Shown here: positions 49,404 through 58,163 of the stretch, in pieces
How the letters are laid out: every line of letters starts with the position of its first letter
Position numbering within the stretch: the stretch's first letter is position 1
NCBI GenBank assembly: GCA_963704535.1
Contig: OY969916.1
Coordinates: 1,798,001 to 1,862,000 of the forward strand
Length of the DNA stretch: 64,000 nucleotides
Origin: G963704535 sp963704535
Lineage (GTDB): Bacteria > Chloroflexota > Chloroflexia > Chloroflexales > Roseiflexaceae
Reading direction: 5' to 3'
Position numbers and translations under genes: made by a program
Notes under the pieces: model-generated
Told to the model about the DNA's origin: nothing
Database searches by the model: none
What the model saw: the letters and a program-made list of their open reading frames with translations, nothing else

Positions 49404-50159
49404 ATGGATGAAACTCCACTCCGGCGCAGGCTCGGAATTGAGCAAGGCACTCAGACGGCGGTCGACCCCTCCATGACGAAGCATAGCTGGGAGCGGGTGC
49501 CCTCCGAGCCGGACGACGAGCGCAGCCTGCCCAGTGTTCGCGGCGTCGTCAAGGAGCTGCTCGAGACCGCAATCTTTATCCTGCTGGTCTTCCTGATCGT
49601 GCGCGGCGTCGTGCAGAACTTCAAGATCGAGGGCCAGAGTATGGAGCCGAACCTTCATAGCGGCCAGTATATCCTGGTCAATAAGCTGGTCTACTTCCAT
49701 TTCGATATGAACGCCCCCATGCGCCTGCTCCCCGGCAGGGGCGATCTGCCTCAACGCACGATCTACCCATTTCATCTGCCCCGCCGCGGCGAGGTCGTCG
49801 TGTTTGAGTACCCGCGCGATTTCAGCAAGGATTATATCAAGCGGGTGATCGCCCTGCCCGGCGATACAGTTCAGGTCAAAGAAGGCCGAGTGTACGTCAA
49901 CGACGTGCTGCTGGAAGAAGCCTATCTCAACGGCGCCCAGACGTCCTGCCGCCAGGAGGATGCGTGCAGCCAGGGTCGCCTGGTCACCGTCAGGCCCGGC
50001 ACGATCTTTGTCATGGGCGATAACCGCGCCAACAGCAGCGACTCGCGCGAGTGGGACGAGCTTCCGCTGGATCGGGTCATCGGCAAGGCCTGGGTCTCCT
50101 ACTGGCCGCGCAACTATTGGGGTGTGATTGCGACGCCATCCTACGCCGCCATTCCGTAG
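49404..50159 (+). CDS. lepB: Signal peptidase I
   Basis: 251 residues from ATG 49404; an ATG at 49356 overlaps the -10 and is rejected. One membrane anchor (about 55-75) then the S26 domain: nucleophile Ser in IEGQSMEPNLHSGQY, DYIKRVIALPGDTV with the general-base Lys, and GDNRANSSDSREW. It removes signal peptides on the outer face of the membrane, so it would serve the many exported proteins of this window. The 50-residue cytosolic tail is longer than usual. Confidence 0.94.
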   Translation: MDETPLRRRLGIEQGTQTAVDPSMTKHSWERVPSEPDDERSLPSVRGVVKELLETAIFILLVFLIVRGVVQNFKIEGQSMEPNLHSGQYILVNKLVYFHFDMNAPMRLLPGRGDLPQRTIYPFHLPRRGEVVVFEYPRDFSKDYIKRVIALPGDTVQVKEGRVYVNDVLLEEAYLNGAQTSCRQEDACSQGRLVTVRPGTIFVMGDNRANSSDSREWDELPLDRVIGKAWVSYWPRNYWGVIATPSYAAIP

Positions 50160-50199
50160 CCGCATTATAGCCGCCTCTACGAGCCGCCGTCAAACCCGT

Positions 50200-51357
50200 A
50201 TGCACATCGCGATCAACGCCCATTTACTGGCCCACACCAGCAGCTTCCGCCGGGCCGGCGTCTCCAACTATGTCGAAGCGCTCCTAACCCACCTGGGCGA
50301 GGTAGACCGGGACAACCGTTATACGATCTACACGACCCGTGGGCTCAGCCGCGACGCATTGGGGCTGCCACCGAATTTCACCATCCGCCCCAGCCGCCTG
50401 CCCACGATCAACCCGCGCGTGCGCATCCCCTGGGAACAACTGCTGGCCCCACTGCTGCTGCGCTCCATTCGCGCCGATGTGTTTCACGGCGTCCTCAACG
50501 TTGCGCCGCTATTCTGCCCGGTGCCCAGCGTGATTACCATCCACGACCTGGCCTTCCTCAGCTTCCCGCAGACCTTCCGGCGCCTGAATCGTTCCTACCT
50601 GACCTGGGCAACCCGCGTTTCGGCCCGGCGCGCCGCCCGCATCCTGGCCGTCTCCGAGGCGACCAAGCAGGAGATCGTGCGGCTGCTCGGCATCCCCGCC
50701 GAGAAGATCGTCGTCACCCACAACGCCTGTGACGCGCGCTTCGCCCCGCCCGATCCGGTCGCCCTCGATGCCTTCCGGCGACGGGTGGGCCTGCCGGAGC
50801 GCTTCATCCTGTTTGTGGGCACGCTTGAGCCTCGGAAGAACCTGCCAACCCTACTCGACGCCTACGCCCGTATCGCCCCGTCTACCGACGTTCCCCTGAT
50901 CATCGGCGGCGGCAAAGGCTGGCTCTACGACGAGATCTTCGCCAGGGCCGAGTCGCTCAATCTGGGCGACCGCGTGCGCTTCGCCGGCTATATCGATGGG
51001 GTCGATCTGCCCCTCTGGTACGCCGCAGCGACCGTCTTTACCCTGCCGTCGCTCTACGAGGGGTTCGGCATGCCGCTGCTGGAGGCCATGGCTTGCGGCA
51101 CCCCAGTTGTGACGACGACCAGCAGCAGCCTGCCCGAGGTCGTGGGCGACGCCGGGCTGACCGTGCCCCCAACCGACGCCGATGCCCTCGGCGCCGCGCT
51201 GCTGCGGCTGCTCGACGATGCCGAGCTGCACGCCGAGCTGCGCGAGCGCGGGCTGCGCCGCGCCCGCCTCTTCTCCTGGCGCGCAACCGCCGAGCGGACC
51301 CTGGCCGTCTACCAGGACGCCGCCGACCGCCGGCCACTGACCACCGACCACGCTTGA
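50200..51357 (+). CDS. Glycosyltransferase family 4 (GT-B)
   Basis: 385 residues. MHIAINAHLLAHTSSFRRAG, DVFHGVLNVAP, ITIHDLAFLSFP, then the donor domain FVGTLEPRKNLPTLLDAYAR, GGGKGWLYDEIF and the nucleotide-sugar motif PSLYEGFGMPLLEAMACGTP. It transfers a sugar from an activated donor to a glycan. It is a close paralogue of the gene at 61189, but without that gene's repeat-derived insertion. The last codons (RRPLTTDHA) are CCGACCA-type H words, so the C-terminus itself seems repeat-derived. Confidence 0.9.
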   Translation: MHIAINAHLLAHTSSFRRAGVSNYVEALLTHLGEVDRDNRYTIYTTRGLSRDALGLPPNFTIRPSRLPTINPRVRIPWEQLLAPLLLRSIRADVFHGVLNVAPLFCPVPSVITIHDLAFLSFPQTFRRLNRSYLTWATRVSARRAARILAVSEATKQEIVRLLGIPAEKIVVTHNACDARFAPPDPVALDAFRRRVGLPERFILFVGTLEPRKNLPTLLDAYARIAPSTDVPLIIGGGKGWLYDEIFARAESLNLGDRVRFAGYIDGVDLPLWYAAATVFTLPSLYEGFGMPLLEAMACGTPVVTTTSSSLPEVVGDAGLTVPPTDADALGAALLRLLDDAELHAELRERGLRRARLFSWRATAERTLAVYQDAADRRPLTTDHA

Positions 51358-51372
51358 GTAGAGGAGCATTGT

Positions 51373-52392
51373 ATGTCCCATTTGCTACAAGCCGATACAG
51401 CTCCAACCTCCCGTAGCTATAGCACTGCCCGCTTCGATTGGCTGATGGTTCTGCTTGCGCTCCTGCTCACCGGCGGCACCTACCTGGACGCCTGGGCGCA
51501 CAACCATGGCTACAGCGACTCCTCCTTTTTCACTCCCTGGCATGCAGTGCTTTACGGCGCATTCTTGTGTGTTGCCATTGCAGTGCTGGTCATGATGGTG
51601 CCAAAGCTCGCGCGTGGTCTTCCCTGGTTCGACACCCTACCGATCGGCTATGAGCTATTGCCGATTGGTACCGCTCTCTTTGCCTGTGCTGGTGCGAGCG
51701 ATTTTCTCTGGCATACCCTGTTTGGCCTCGAAAATGACATCGAAGCGCTCCTGAGCCCGCCACATCTCGGGCTTGTAGCGGGAGCGCTGCTTATCATCGG
51801 TGCGCCCTTGCGTGCGGCGTGGCTGCGGCCGGGGACTCCGGCTGGCTGGCGTGAATGGACACCCGCGCTCCTCTCGGTAAGCCTGTTGCTGACCATGATC
51901 ACATTCATCCTCCAGTTTGCACATCCCTGGGTTGTTCCTGTTGCATCGCTTCGATGGTATCCCCCGACCGACCTTCTACGCTTCTATCGACAGGGATTGG
52001 GCGTTATCGGGCTCCTTCTCCACACGGCGATTGTGATGGGTGCCCTCTTGCTCCTCATACGGCGCTGGCGGCTTCCATTCCTTGGTTGCTGTTTCATCCT
52101 GGTAACGAATGCGCTGTTTGCGAGTGTCCTTGACGATATCTACTGGGCGATTCCTGTTGCGGTAATCGGGGGCATTGCCGGAGACCTATTCCTTCGATCA
52201 GTGTCGGCAACAGAACCAGCAAAGCAACATATGTTTGCGCTTATCGTACCTATGACACTCACGATTGCCTATTTTATTGCAATCATCGGCATAGAAGGTA
52301 CATGGTGGACAATACATCTTTTCGGTGGTTCTGTGATGCTCGCGGGAGCCATTGGAATAGCGCTGAGTTATTTGATAGTCACAACACCATAG
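51373..52392 (+). CDS. Polytopic membrane protein of unknown function
   Basis: 339 residues with about nine hydrophobic segments. Motifs TYLDAWAHNHG, FTPWHAVLYGAFL, DFLWHTLFGLENDIEALLSP and PPHLGLVAGALL contain several conserved-looking His and acidic residues within or next to the membrane, which could bind a metal or haem. I recall no named family. The last 250 bp are less GC-rich than the neighbours. The gene starts 15 bp after the glycosyltransferase with GAGGAGCATTGT upstream. Confidence 0.65.
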   Translation: MSHLLQADTAPTSRSYSTARFDWLMVLLALLLTGGTYLDAWAHNHGYSDSSFFTPWHAVLYGAFLCVAIAVLVMMVPKLARGLPWFDTLPIGYELLPIGTALFACAGASDFLWHTLFGLENDIEALLSPPHLGLVAGALLIIGAPLRAAWLRPGTPAGWREWTPALLSVSLLLTMITFILQFAHPWVVPVASLRWYPPTDLLRFYRQGLGVIGLLLHTAIVMGALLLLIRRWRLPFLGCCFILVTNALFASVLDDIYWAIPVAVIGGIAGDLFLRSVSATEPAKQHMFALIVPMTLTIAYFIAIIGIEGTWWTIHLFGGSVMLAGAIGIALSYLIVTTP

Positions 52393-52461
52393 CAGGTGAG
52401 TTCATTCTGACGATCGAGAGCACCCTCACAAGCACCATCCTCCTCCTCCGCCCCGGATGTG

Positions 52462-52489
52462 TTGACAGGTCACTATACTGCGGTATAAT
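52462..52489 (+). promoter_or_regulatory. Consensus promoter of tatA
   Basis: TTGACA (52462-52467), 16 bases, TATAAT (52484-52489): a perfect match to both hexamers, giving a leader of about 95 bases. The space 52393-52461 holds nothing else. Confidence 0.8.
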
Positions 52490-52590
52490 GAAGGTGTAAA
52501 TCGCATCCCCGTCATTCTTTCAGCGCAACTCTTCGACGAGGCCAAGCGTTTCCCCTGGCGGGAATCGGGCGATGCAGAAGGAGAATAGCT

Positions 52591-52776
52591 ATAAGTCTTG
52601 GAGTACCCGAACTCTTGATCATTCTGGTGATTGTTCTGCTGCTCTTCGGCGCCAGCCGTATCACGGGCATTGCCGGCGCCCTCGGCGGAAGCATCAAGGA
52701 GTTCAAACGCTCTGTTCGCGACGACGAGCTTGACTCGAAAGTCGAGCAGCCCGAAAAGGCCGACCGACAGATCTAG
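52591..52776 (+). CDS. tatA: Sec-independent translocase protein TatA (apparent ATA start)
   Basis: 61 residues: xSLGVPELLIILVIVLLLFG membrane helix, ASRITGIAGALGGSIKEFKR amphipathic helix, acidic tail. This is TatA, the pore-forming part of the twin-arginine route for folded proteins. AAGGAG stands 7 bases before an ATA codon exactly where TatA proteins begin. No in-frame ATG, GTG or CTG lies near; the next in-frame TTG (52615) would remove part of the membrane helix. So AUA may be the start, or the base is wrong. No tatC is adjacent. A promoter and terminator bound it. Confidence 0.82.
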   Translation: MSLGVPELLIILVIVLLLFGASRITGIAGALGGSIKEFKRSVRDDELDSKVEQPEKADRQI

Positions 52777-52840
52777 GGATGGTCAACCACGGCAGTCGTG
52801 TCATCACCTGGCGCTCTATTGTCCACGATATGAACGATGT

Positions 52841-52876
52841 GCCAGCGGAGGCATGGTGTTCCGCTGGCGCTTTTTC
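52841..52876 (+). terminator. Terminator after tatA
   Basis: GCCAGCGGA pairs with TCCGCTGGC across a 10-base loop, then GCTTTTTCA. Confidence 0.8.
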
Positions 52877-52905
52877 ATGCCCGCGTTGCCGGCACCAGGG
52901 CTCAA

Positions 52906-53227
52906 GAGGTTGTCTGAAAAGGGGGAGTTTGAGGGGGGCTTCCCCCTCAAGAACCCCCTTTCTACCCTGAGACGACGGCTGAAAAGGGGGAGTTTGAGGG
53001 GGCTTCCCCTTCAAGAACCCCCTTTCCACCCTGAGACGACGGCTGAAAAGGGGGAGTTTGAGGGGGGCTTCCCCTTCAAGAACCCCCTTTCCACAATGGA
53101 CAACGGCTGAAAAGGGGGAGTTTGAGGGGGGCTTCCCCTTCAAGAACCCCCTTTCCACAATGGACGACGGCTGAAAAGGGGGAGTTTGAGGGGGGCTTCC
53201 CCCTCAAGAACCCCCTTTCCACCACGG
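52906..53227. repeat. Five tandem G elements
   Basis: Five nearly identical copies, period 62-66 bp, each GAAAAGGGGGAGTTTGAGGG..CCCCTTCAAGAACCCCCTTT with a spacer such as CCACAATGGACGACGGCT. They occupy most of the tatA-obgE gap (52777-53257). Open frames through them are accidental. Confidence 0.95.
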
Positions 53228-53257
53228 ACGACAAACAACTAGAAATAAGAAACATTC

Positions 53258-54547
53258 ATGGCAGGCGAGTTCTACGACTACGCGCGTATCTTTGTTCAAG
53301 CCGGCAACGGCGGCGATGGCTCGGCGACCTTCCGGCGCGAGAAGTTTGTGCCCCGCGGCGGGCCTGACGGCGGCGACGGCGGGCGCGGCGGGCATGTGTT
53401 CCTCCTAGCCGACCCACATCTGAATACGTTGCTGCCCTTCAAAGAGCGGCGGCACTTCAAGGCTGATCCGGGTGGCAAGGGCGGCACCGCCCGTAAGCAC
53501 GGCCGCGATGGCCGCGACATCACCGTCCGCGTGCCGCCTGGGACCGTCGTGCGCGCCGAGATCGAAGGCGAGATCTACGAGGTGGACTTGGATGCGCCTG
53601 GGATGCGCTTGATCGCCGCCCGCGGCGGCAAGGGCGGCCTCGGCAATGTTCACTTCGCCACATCGACCCACCAAGTGCCGCGCATCGCCGAACTTGGCGA
53701 GCCAGGGGAGACCTGGGAGCTGGAGCTTGAGCTGAAGCTCCTGGCCGATGTTGGGCTGGTCGGCTTTCCCAACGCCGGCAAATCGACCCTGCTCTCCGTC
53801 ATCAGCGCGGCACGCCCCAAGATCGCGCCGTACCAGTTCACAACGCTTCAGCCCAACCTCGGCGTGGCGGCGGTCGGTGATTTCTCATTCGTCGTCGCCG
53901 ATATCCCCGGCCTGATTGAGGGCGCGCACCAAGGCGTCGGACTTGGGTTCGATTTCCTGCGCCATGTCGAGCGCACCCGCCTGCTCATCCACATGATCGA
54001 TGCCGCCGGGGTCGATGGGCGCGACCCGCTTGAGGATTACCACACGATCAACGAGGAACTGCGCCTGTACCGCCCGGAGCTAGTCGAGCGACCGCAGATC
54101 GTGGTGCTCAACAAGGCCGATTTGCCGGAGGCCCAAGCCAATATCGCACGCCTGCGAGCGTCGCTTGACGTGCCGGGCGGGCAGATCTTCCCCATTTCGG
54201 CCGCCACCCACGCCGGCGTCGACATACTGCTCCAACAGGTCGCGACGCAGCTGCGCGAGCTGCCTGGCCCTAGCCGGGAGCCGCGCGAGGAGCTTCTGAC
54301 CTGGGCAGTGCCGGAGGCCGATCAGCGCATCTTCACGGTCGAGCGCGAGCGCCACGGCTGGCGTGTGCGGGGCCGCAAGATCGAGCGGCTGATCTCGATG
54401 ACCAACTTCGCACAGACCGAGGGGCTCGAGCGCATCCAGCGCGTGCTGAAAGCCAGCGGTATTAGCGATGCGCTGCTCGCCGCCGGTATCGAGGAAGGGG
54501 ACCCAGTCTATATCGAAAAGGCAGAGTTGATCTGGTCAGATGAATGA
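53258..54547 (+). CDS. obgE: Obg-family GTPase
   Basis: 429 residues. N-terminal Gly-rich Obg fold (FVQAGNGGDGSATFRREKFV, GGPDGGDGGRGG), G domain with GFPNAGKST, FTTLQPNLGV, ADIPGLIEGAHQG and NKAD, and a C-terminal OCT domain (about 340-425). It binds the large ribosomal subunit and links GTP/ppGpp level to ribosome assembly; usually essential. It overlaps the next gene by 8 bp, an unusual pairing of a ribosome GTPase with a polysaccharide operon. Tandem G elements stand directly upstream. Confidence 0.95.
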   Translation: MAGEFYDYARIFVQAGNGGDGSATFRREKFVPRGGPDGGDGGRGGHVFLLADPHLNTLLPFKERRHFKADPGGKGGTARKHGRDGRDITVRVPPGTVVRAEIEGEIYEVDLDAPGMRLIAARGGKGGLGNVHFATSTHQVPRIAELGEPGETWELELELKLLADVGLVGFPNAGKSTLLSVISAARPKIAPYQFTTLQPNLGVAAVGDFSFVVADIPGLIEGAHQGVGLGFDFLRHVERTRLLIHMIDAAGVDGRDPLEDYHTINEELRLYRPELVERPQIVVLNKADLPEAQANIARLRASLDVPGGQIFPISAATHAGVDILLQQVATQLRELPGPSREPREELLTWAVPEADQRIFTVERERHGWRVRGRKIERLISMTNFAQTEGLERIQRVLKASGISDALLAAGIEEGDPVYIEKAELIWSDE

Positions 54548-56111
54548 TCCTCGCAAACGCTCAAGAGGTCGATCTCCTGCGGTGGCTGAGATGGAGTGGG
54601 CTGTGGCAGATCGGACAGAGGTGGTCCTTGACAAACCGCCGGCGCGTTTCCCCCCTGCTTCGACAACCAGCAAGCGGCGCACCCCACGGGTTCTGGCCTT
54701 CGTCCTGGCCGATGCGGCGCTGATCTTCGTCGGCTTCGCGATCGCCTATTGGATGCGCTATATCGTGATCTGGCCCTACCCGATCAACCGGATCGTGCGT
54801 GAAGTGGCGACCGTGAACTTTGTCGAGCTGTTTGTCTTCTTCCCCTATATGCTGCTCCTGCTGGTGACGCTGCTGCTCCAGTTCGCCATGAAAGGCCTCT
54901 ACCAGCTTCCACGTACCGCTGGGGTCTTCGATCACGCCAGTATCATCAGGAACAGCACGACCAGCGGGATCGCGTTTGTGGTCCTGGTGACGGTCATTCT
55001 GCAACCGCTCTACTCGCGGCTGATCTATGCCTTCGCCTGGTGTACGATTATTTTGTTGCTGTGTGCCTGGCGCGGCATCAGGATCGGTACGCTGCGCTGG
55101 CGTTGGGCGCGCGGGATCGGGCGCGAGCACTTGCTGGTGGTCGGCGGCACTGGCCTCGGCCGCCAGGTGATGGACGGGATCGTCGCGCAGCCGTTCCTCG
55201 GCTACGCGCTGGTTGGCTACCTTGAGGACGAGACGCCGCCGCCCAATGGGCGCCCGATCGTCCATTTTCGGCACCTGGGTCCCATCCGTAGCTTGGAGAC
55301 GTTTGTCCACTCCGGCACGATCGACCAGGTGATCATTGCGCTGCCGTTCTGGGAGCACCATCGCCTGCCGGAGTTGGTGGAGATCTGCCGCGCCGCCGAC
55401 GTCGATTTTCGGGTCGCCCCCGATCTCTACGAGCTGAGCTTCGACCGGGTGGATGTCGGCAATCTGAGCGGCATCCCGTTGATCGGCGTCAAGGAGCTTT
55501 CGCTCAAGGGCTGGAACCTGGTGATGAAGCGAATCATGGACGTGCTGATCGTAGCGCTGATTGCGCCGGCAGTCCTCCCGCTCACGGCGCTGATCGCCCT
55601 GGCGATCAGGCGCGACTCGCCCGGCCCGGCGATCTTCAAGCAGCAGCGCATCGGTCGGGATGGGCGCATCTTTACGGTCTATAAGTTTCGTACCATGTAC
55701 CTCGATGCAGAGGCCCGCAAGGCTGATCTGGCGGCGCTGAACGAGGCCGATGGGCCGATCTTTAAGATCGCCGACGATCCGCGCATCACGCGCATCGGCC
55801 GCTTCCTGCGGCGAACGAGCCTCGACGAGCTTCCACAATTCTGGAATGTCGTTCGTGGCGATCTGAGTTTGGTCGGGCCGCGCCCACCAACCCCCGAGGA
55901 GGTCGCCCAGTACGAGGAATGGCACAAGCGGCGGCTCCAAGTCACCCCCGGCATGACCGGCCTCTGGCAGGTGCTGGGCCGCAGCGATACCTCCTTCGAC
56001 GAGATGATACGCCTTGATATCTATTACGCCGAGAATTGGACGCCAGGGATGGACCTGCGGATTCTGCTCCAGACGATCCCCGCAGTCCTTTCTGGGCGCG
56101 GAGCCTATTGA
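54540..56111 (+). CDS. Undecaprenyl-phosphate sugar phosphotransferase (WcaJ/WbaP-like)
   Basis: 523 residues. Five membrane segments (about 55-190), a CoA-binding-like domain (LLVVGGTGLGRQVMDGIV, about 195-310) and the C-terminal bacterial sugar transferase domain: KRIMDVLIVALIAP, SPGPAIFKQQRIGRDGRIF, YKFRTM, RRTSLDELPQFWNVV, DLSLVGPRPP and VTPGMTGLWQVLGR. It loads the first sugar phosphate onto undecaprenyl phosphate to start exopolysaccharide synthesis. It opens the glycan cluster that runs to 62430. Confidence 0.92.
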   Translation: MNDPRKRSRGRSPAVAEMEWAVADRTEVVLDKPPARFPPASTTSKRRTPRVLAFVLADAALIFVGFAIAYWMRYIVIWPYPINRIVREVATVNFVELFVFFPYMLLLLVTLLLQFAMKGLYQLPRTAGVFDHASIIRNSTTSGIAFVVLVTVILQPLYSRLIYAFAWCTIILLLCAWRGIRIGTLRWRWARGIGREHLLVVGGTGLGRQVMDGIVAQPFLGYALVGYLEDETPPPNGRPIVHFRHLGPIRSLETFVHSGTIDQVIIALPFWEHHRLPELVEICRAADVDFRVAPDLYELSFDRVDVGNLSGIPLIGVKELSLKGWNLVMKRIMDVLIVALIAPAVLPLTALIALAIRRDSPGPAIFKQQRIGRDGRIFTVYKFRTMYLDAEARKADLAALNEADGPIFKIADDPRITRIGRFLRRTSLDELPQFWNVVRGDLSLVGPRPPTPEEVAQYEEWHKRRLQVTPGMTGLWQVLGRSDTSFDEMIRLDIYYAENWTPGMDLRILLQTIPAVLSGRGAY

Positions 56112-56138
56112 TCTGGGAACCTGAGGAGGCTCTACGTT

Positions 56139-57092
56139 ATGCGTGTTCTGATCACCGGCGGCGCCGGGTTCCTCGGCTCGCACTTGAGCGACCGCTTTCT
56201 GGCCGAGGGCCATACCGTTATCGCGATGGATAATCTGATCACCGGCAGCACCGACAATATCGCTCACCTGGCCGGTCACGAGCGCTTCAGCTATATTAAG
56301 CACGACGTCACCAATTATATCTTTATCGACGGCCCACTCGACGCGATCCTGCACTTCGCTTCTCCGGCGTCGCCGGTCGATTATCTGGAGCTGCCGATTC
56401 AGACGCTCAAGGTCGGCGCGCTGGGCACCCACAAGGCGCTCGGCCTCGCCAAGGACAAGGGCGCCCGCTTCCTGCTCGCCTCGACCTCCGAGGTCTACGG
56501 CGACCCACAGATCCACCCGCAGCCGGAGAGCTATTATGGTTATGTCAATCCTATCGGCCCGCGCGGCGTCTACGATGAGGCCAAGCGCTTCGCCGAGGCG
56601 ATAACGATGGCGTACCAGCGCTTCCATGGCGTGGAGACGCGGATTGTTCGTATTTTTAATACGTACGGGCCGAAAATGAGGCTCCGCGACGGTCGCGTCG
56701 TGCCTAACTTCATCCAGCAGGCGCTGCGCGGCGAGCCGCTCACCGTCTATGGCGACGGCGCCCAGACTCGCTCGTTCCAGTACGTCTCCGACCTGGTCGA
56801 GGGAATTTACCGGCTGCTGCTCTCGGACGAGATCGAGCCGGTCAATATCGGCAACCCCGGCGAGTATACGATCAAGCAGTTCGCCGAGGTGATCAACCGG
56901 CTGACCGACAACGCAGCCGGGATCGCCTATAAGGACCTGCGGACCCAGGACGACCCCCAGGTGCGCCAGCCGGATATCAGCAAGGCCAAGGCAATCCTGG
57001 GCTGGGAACCACAGGTCGAATTGGAGGAGGGGCTACAGCAGACCATCCCCTGGTTCCGCGAGCAGCTCCAGCGCCGCAGCGAGCACCCCTGA
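56139..57092 (+). CDS. UDP-glucuronate decarboxylase-like SDR
   Basis: 317 residues with CTGAGGAGG before the ATG. NAD loop ITGGAGFLGSHL; UXS-typical HDVTNYIFIDGPLD, ASPASPVDYLELPIQTL, STSEVYGDPQIHPQPESYYG, VNPIGPRGVYDEAKR (Tyr-x3-Lys) and RIFNTYGPKMRLRDGRVVP. The family turns UDP-glucuronate into UDP-xylose for glycans. The epimerase at 58936 would use the same substrate, so both branch from UDP-glucuronate. No UDP-glucose dehydrogenase is in the window. Confidence 0.9.
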   Translation: MRVLITGGAGFLGSHLSDRFLAEGHTVIAMDNLITGSTDNIAHLAGHERFSYIKHDVTNYIFIDGPLDAILHFASPASPVDYLELPIQTLKVGALGTHKALGLAKDKGARFLLASTSEVYGDPQIHPQPESYYGYVNPIGPRGVYDEAKRFAEAITMAYQRFHGVETRIVRIFNTYGPKMRLRDGRVVPNFIQQALRGEPLTVYGDGAQTRSFQYVSDLVEGIYRLLLSDEIEPVNIGNPGEYTIKQFAEVINRLTDNAAGIAYKDLRTQDDPQVRQPDISKAKAILGWEPQVELEEGLQQTIPWFREQLQRRSEHP

Positions 57093-57115
57093 CGAGATGT
57101 ATGGCTAACCTGGAT

Positions 57116-57196
57116 ATAAGAGGAGCAGAGGAGAGGAGGAGAAGGGGAGAAGAGGAGAAGTCCTTTCACCCCCTCACCCCCTCACCCCCTCTTATA
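57116..57196. repeat. H repeat: GAGGAGA/CACCCCC type at the 5' end of the ligase gene
   Basis: AGGAGAGGAGGAGAAGGGGA and TCACCCCCTCACCCCCTCAC with an inverted GATATAAG/CTTATAG at the ends; translated as part of the N-terminus. Confidence 0.75.
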
Positions 57197-57865
57197 GCTG
57201 CCTGGACCGCCGCCGTGGTCATCGCCGTGGCGCTGGCGTTCCTGCCGCTGCACACCGCCGGGCTGCTCCTGGGCCTGGCACTCGCTATCGTGCTGCCGCT
57301 GGTCGATCCGGTCTTCGGGCTGTACTGGGTGCTCCTGTCGATACCTGTGCAGGAGCTGGTACACCTGCCGGGCGGCCTGAGCTACACCCAAGCGGCGGTG
57401 GTCCTGGCAGCCTTCGCATGGGGGCTGCGCCTACTGGCACACCCAGAGCGGCCGGTCGTGAAAGGGCGGCTTTTTCCGCTGTGGTGCGCGCTCTTGTGGG
57501 CGCTGCTGCTCTCGACAAGCTTCACTCCCTACGTGCGGGCCGAAGGCGTCAAGGAGACACTGCGCTGGGCCGAGGCGTTCCTGGTCTGGCTGATCGCCGT
57601 CAACACCCTGAGACGGCGCTGGCAGTTTGTCGGCCTGGTCGCCTGCCTGCTGCTCCCCACCACTGTCGATGCGGCGATCGGCTTGGCCCAGTTTTTCTCA
57701 GGCGATGGCCCGATGAGCTTCCGCATCACCCCCGGCCAGTCGTACCTGCGCGCCTACGGCACGATCGGCCAGCCGAACTCGTTTGCCGGCTATATGAATA
57801 TGGCCTGGCCGCTGGCCCTGGCCCTGGCCGGCGGGGCAACCGCAGCGCTCTGGCGCACCAACCGC

Positions 57866-58163
57866 CGACCACCGACCGCCGACCACCGACCGCCGACCAC
57901 CGACCACCGACCACCGGCCACCGACCGACGACCGCTGGCGGGCACGGAGGACCCGCCCTACATCCGACCACCGGCCACCGACCGACGACCGCTGGCGGGC
58001 ACGGAGGACCCGCCCTACATCCGACCACCGGCCACCGACCGACGACCACCGACCGCCGACCACCGACCGCTGGCGGGCACGGAGGACCCGCCCTACATCG
58101 TGCTTCGAACTCCATCCTCCATTCTCAATTCTCAATTTTCAATTTTCAATTCTCGGTTCCTGG
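57866..58163. repeat. Long H and A repeat array inside the ligase gene
   Basis: CCGACCA/CCGACCG words (57867-57935), then three copies of a roughly 57-bp block ending in an A motif (CGGGCACGGAGGACCCGCCC at about 57938, 57995 and 58074), then GAATTGA/TTCTCGG-type words (58117-58163). Protein sense shows RPPTADH heptads and GTEDPPYI repeats. It is the largest array in the window. Confidence 0.93.

Noticed and set aside
52906..53227. Coding frames through the five tandem G elements
   Set aside because: The peptides (KRGSLRG, EGGFPLKNP and so on) simply translate the hairpin in different phases; there is no start signal or conservation.
54561..56627. 688-codon minus-strand open frame across the sugar transferase and UXS genes
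   Set aside because: It spans two genes with clear homology on the other strand and shows no family motif of its own.
57866..58163. CCGACCA repeats as a DNA-binding or structural protein domain of the ligase
   Set aside because: The same DNA words occur between genes and in unrelated proteins, so the protein repeat is a by-product of DNA repetition.
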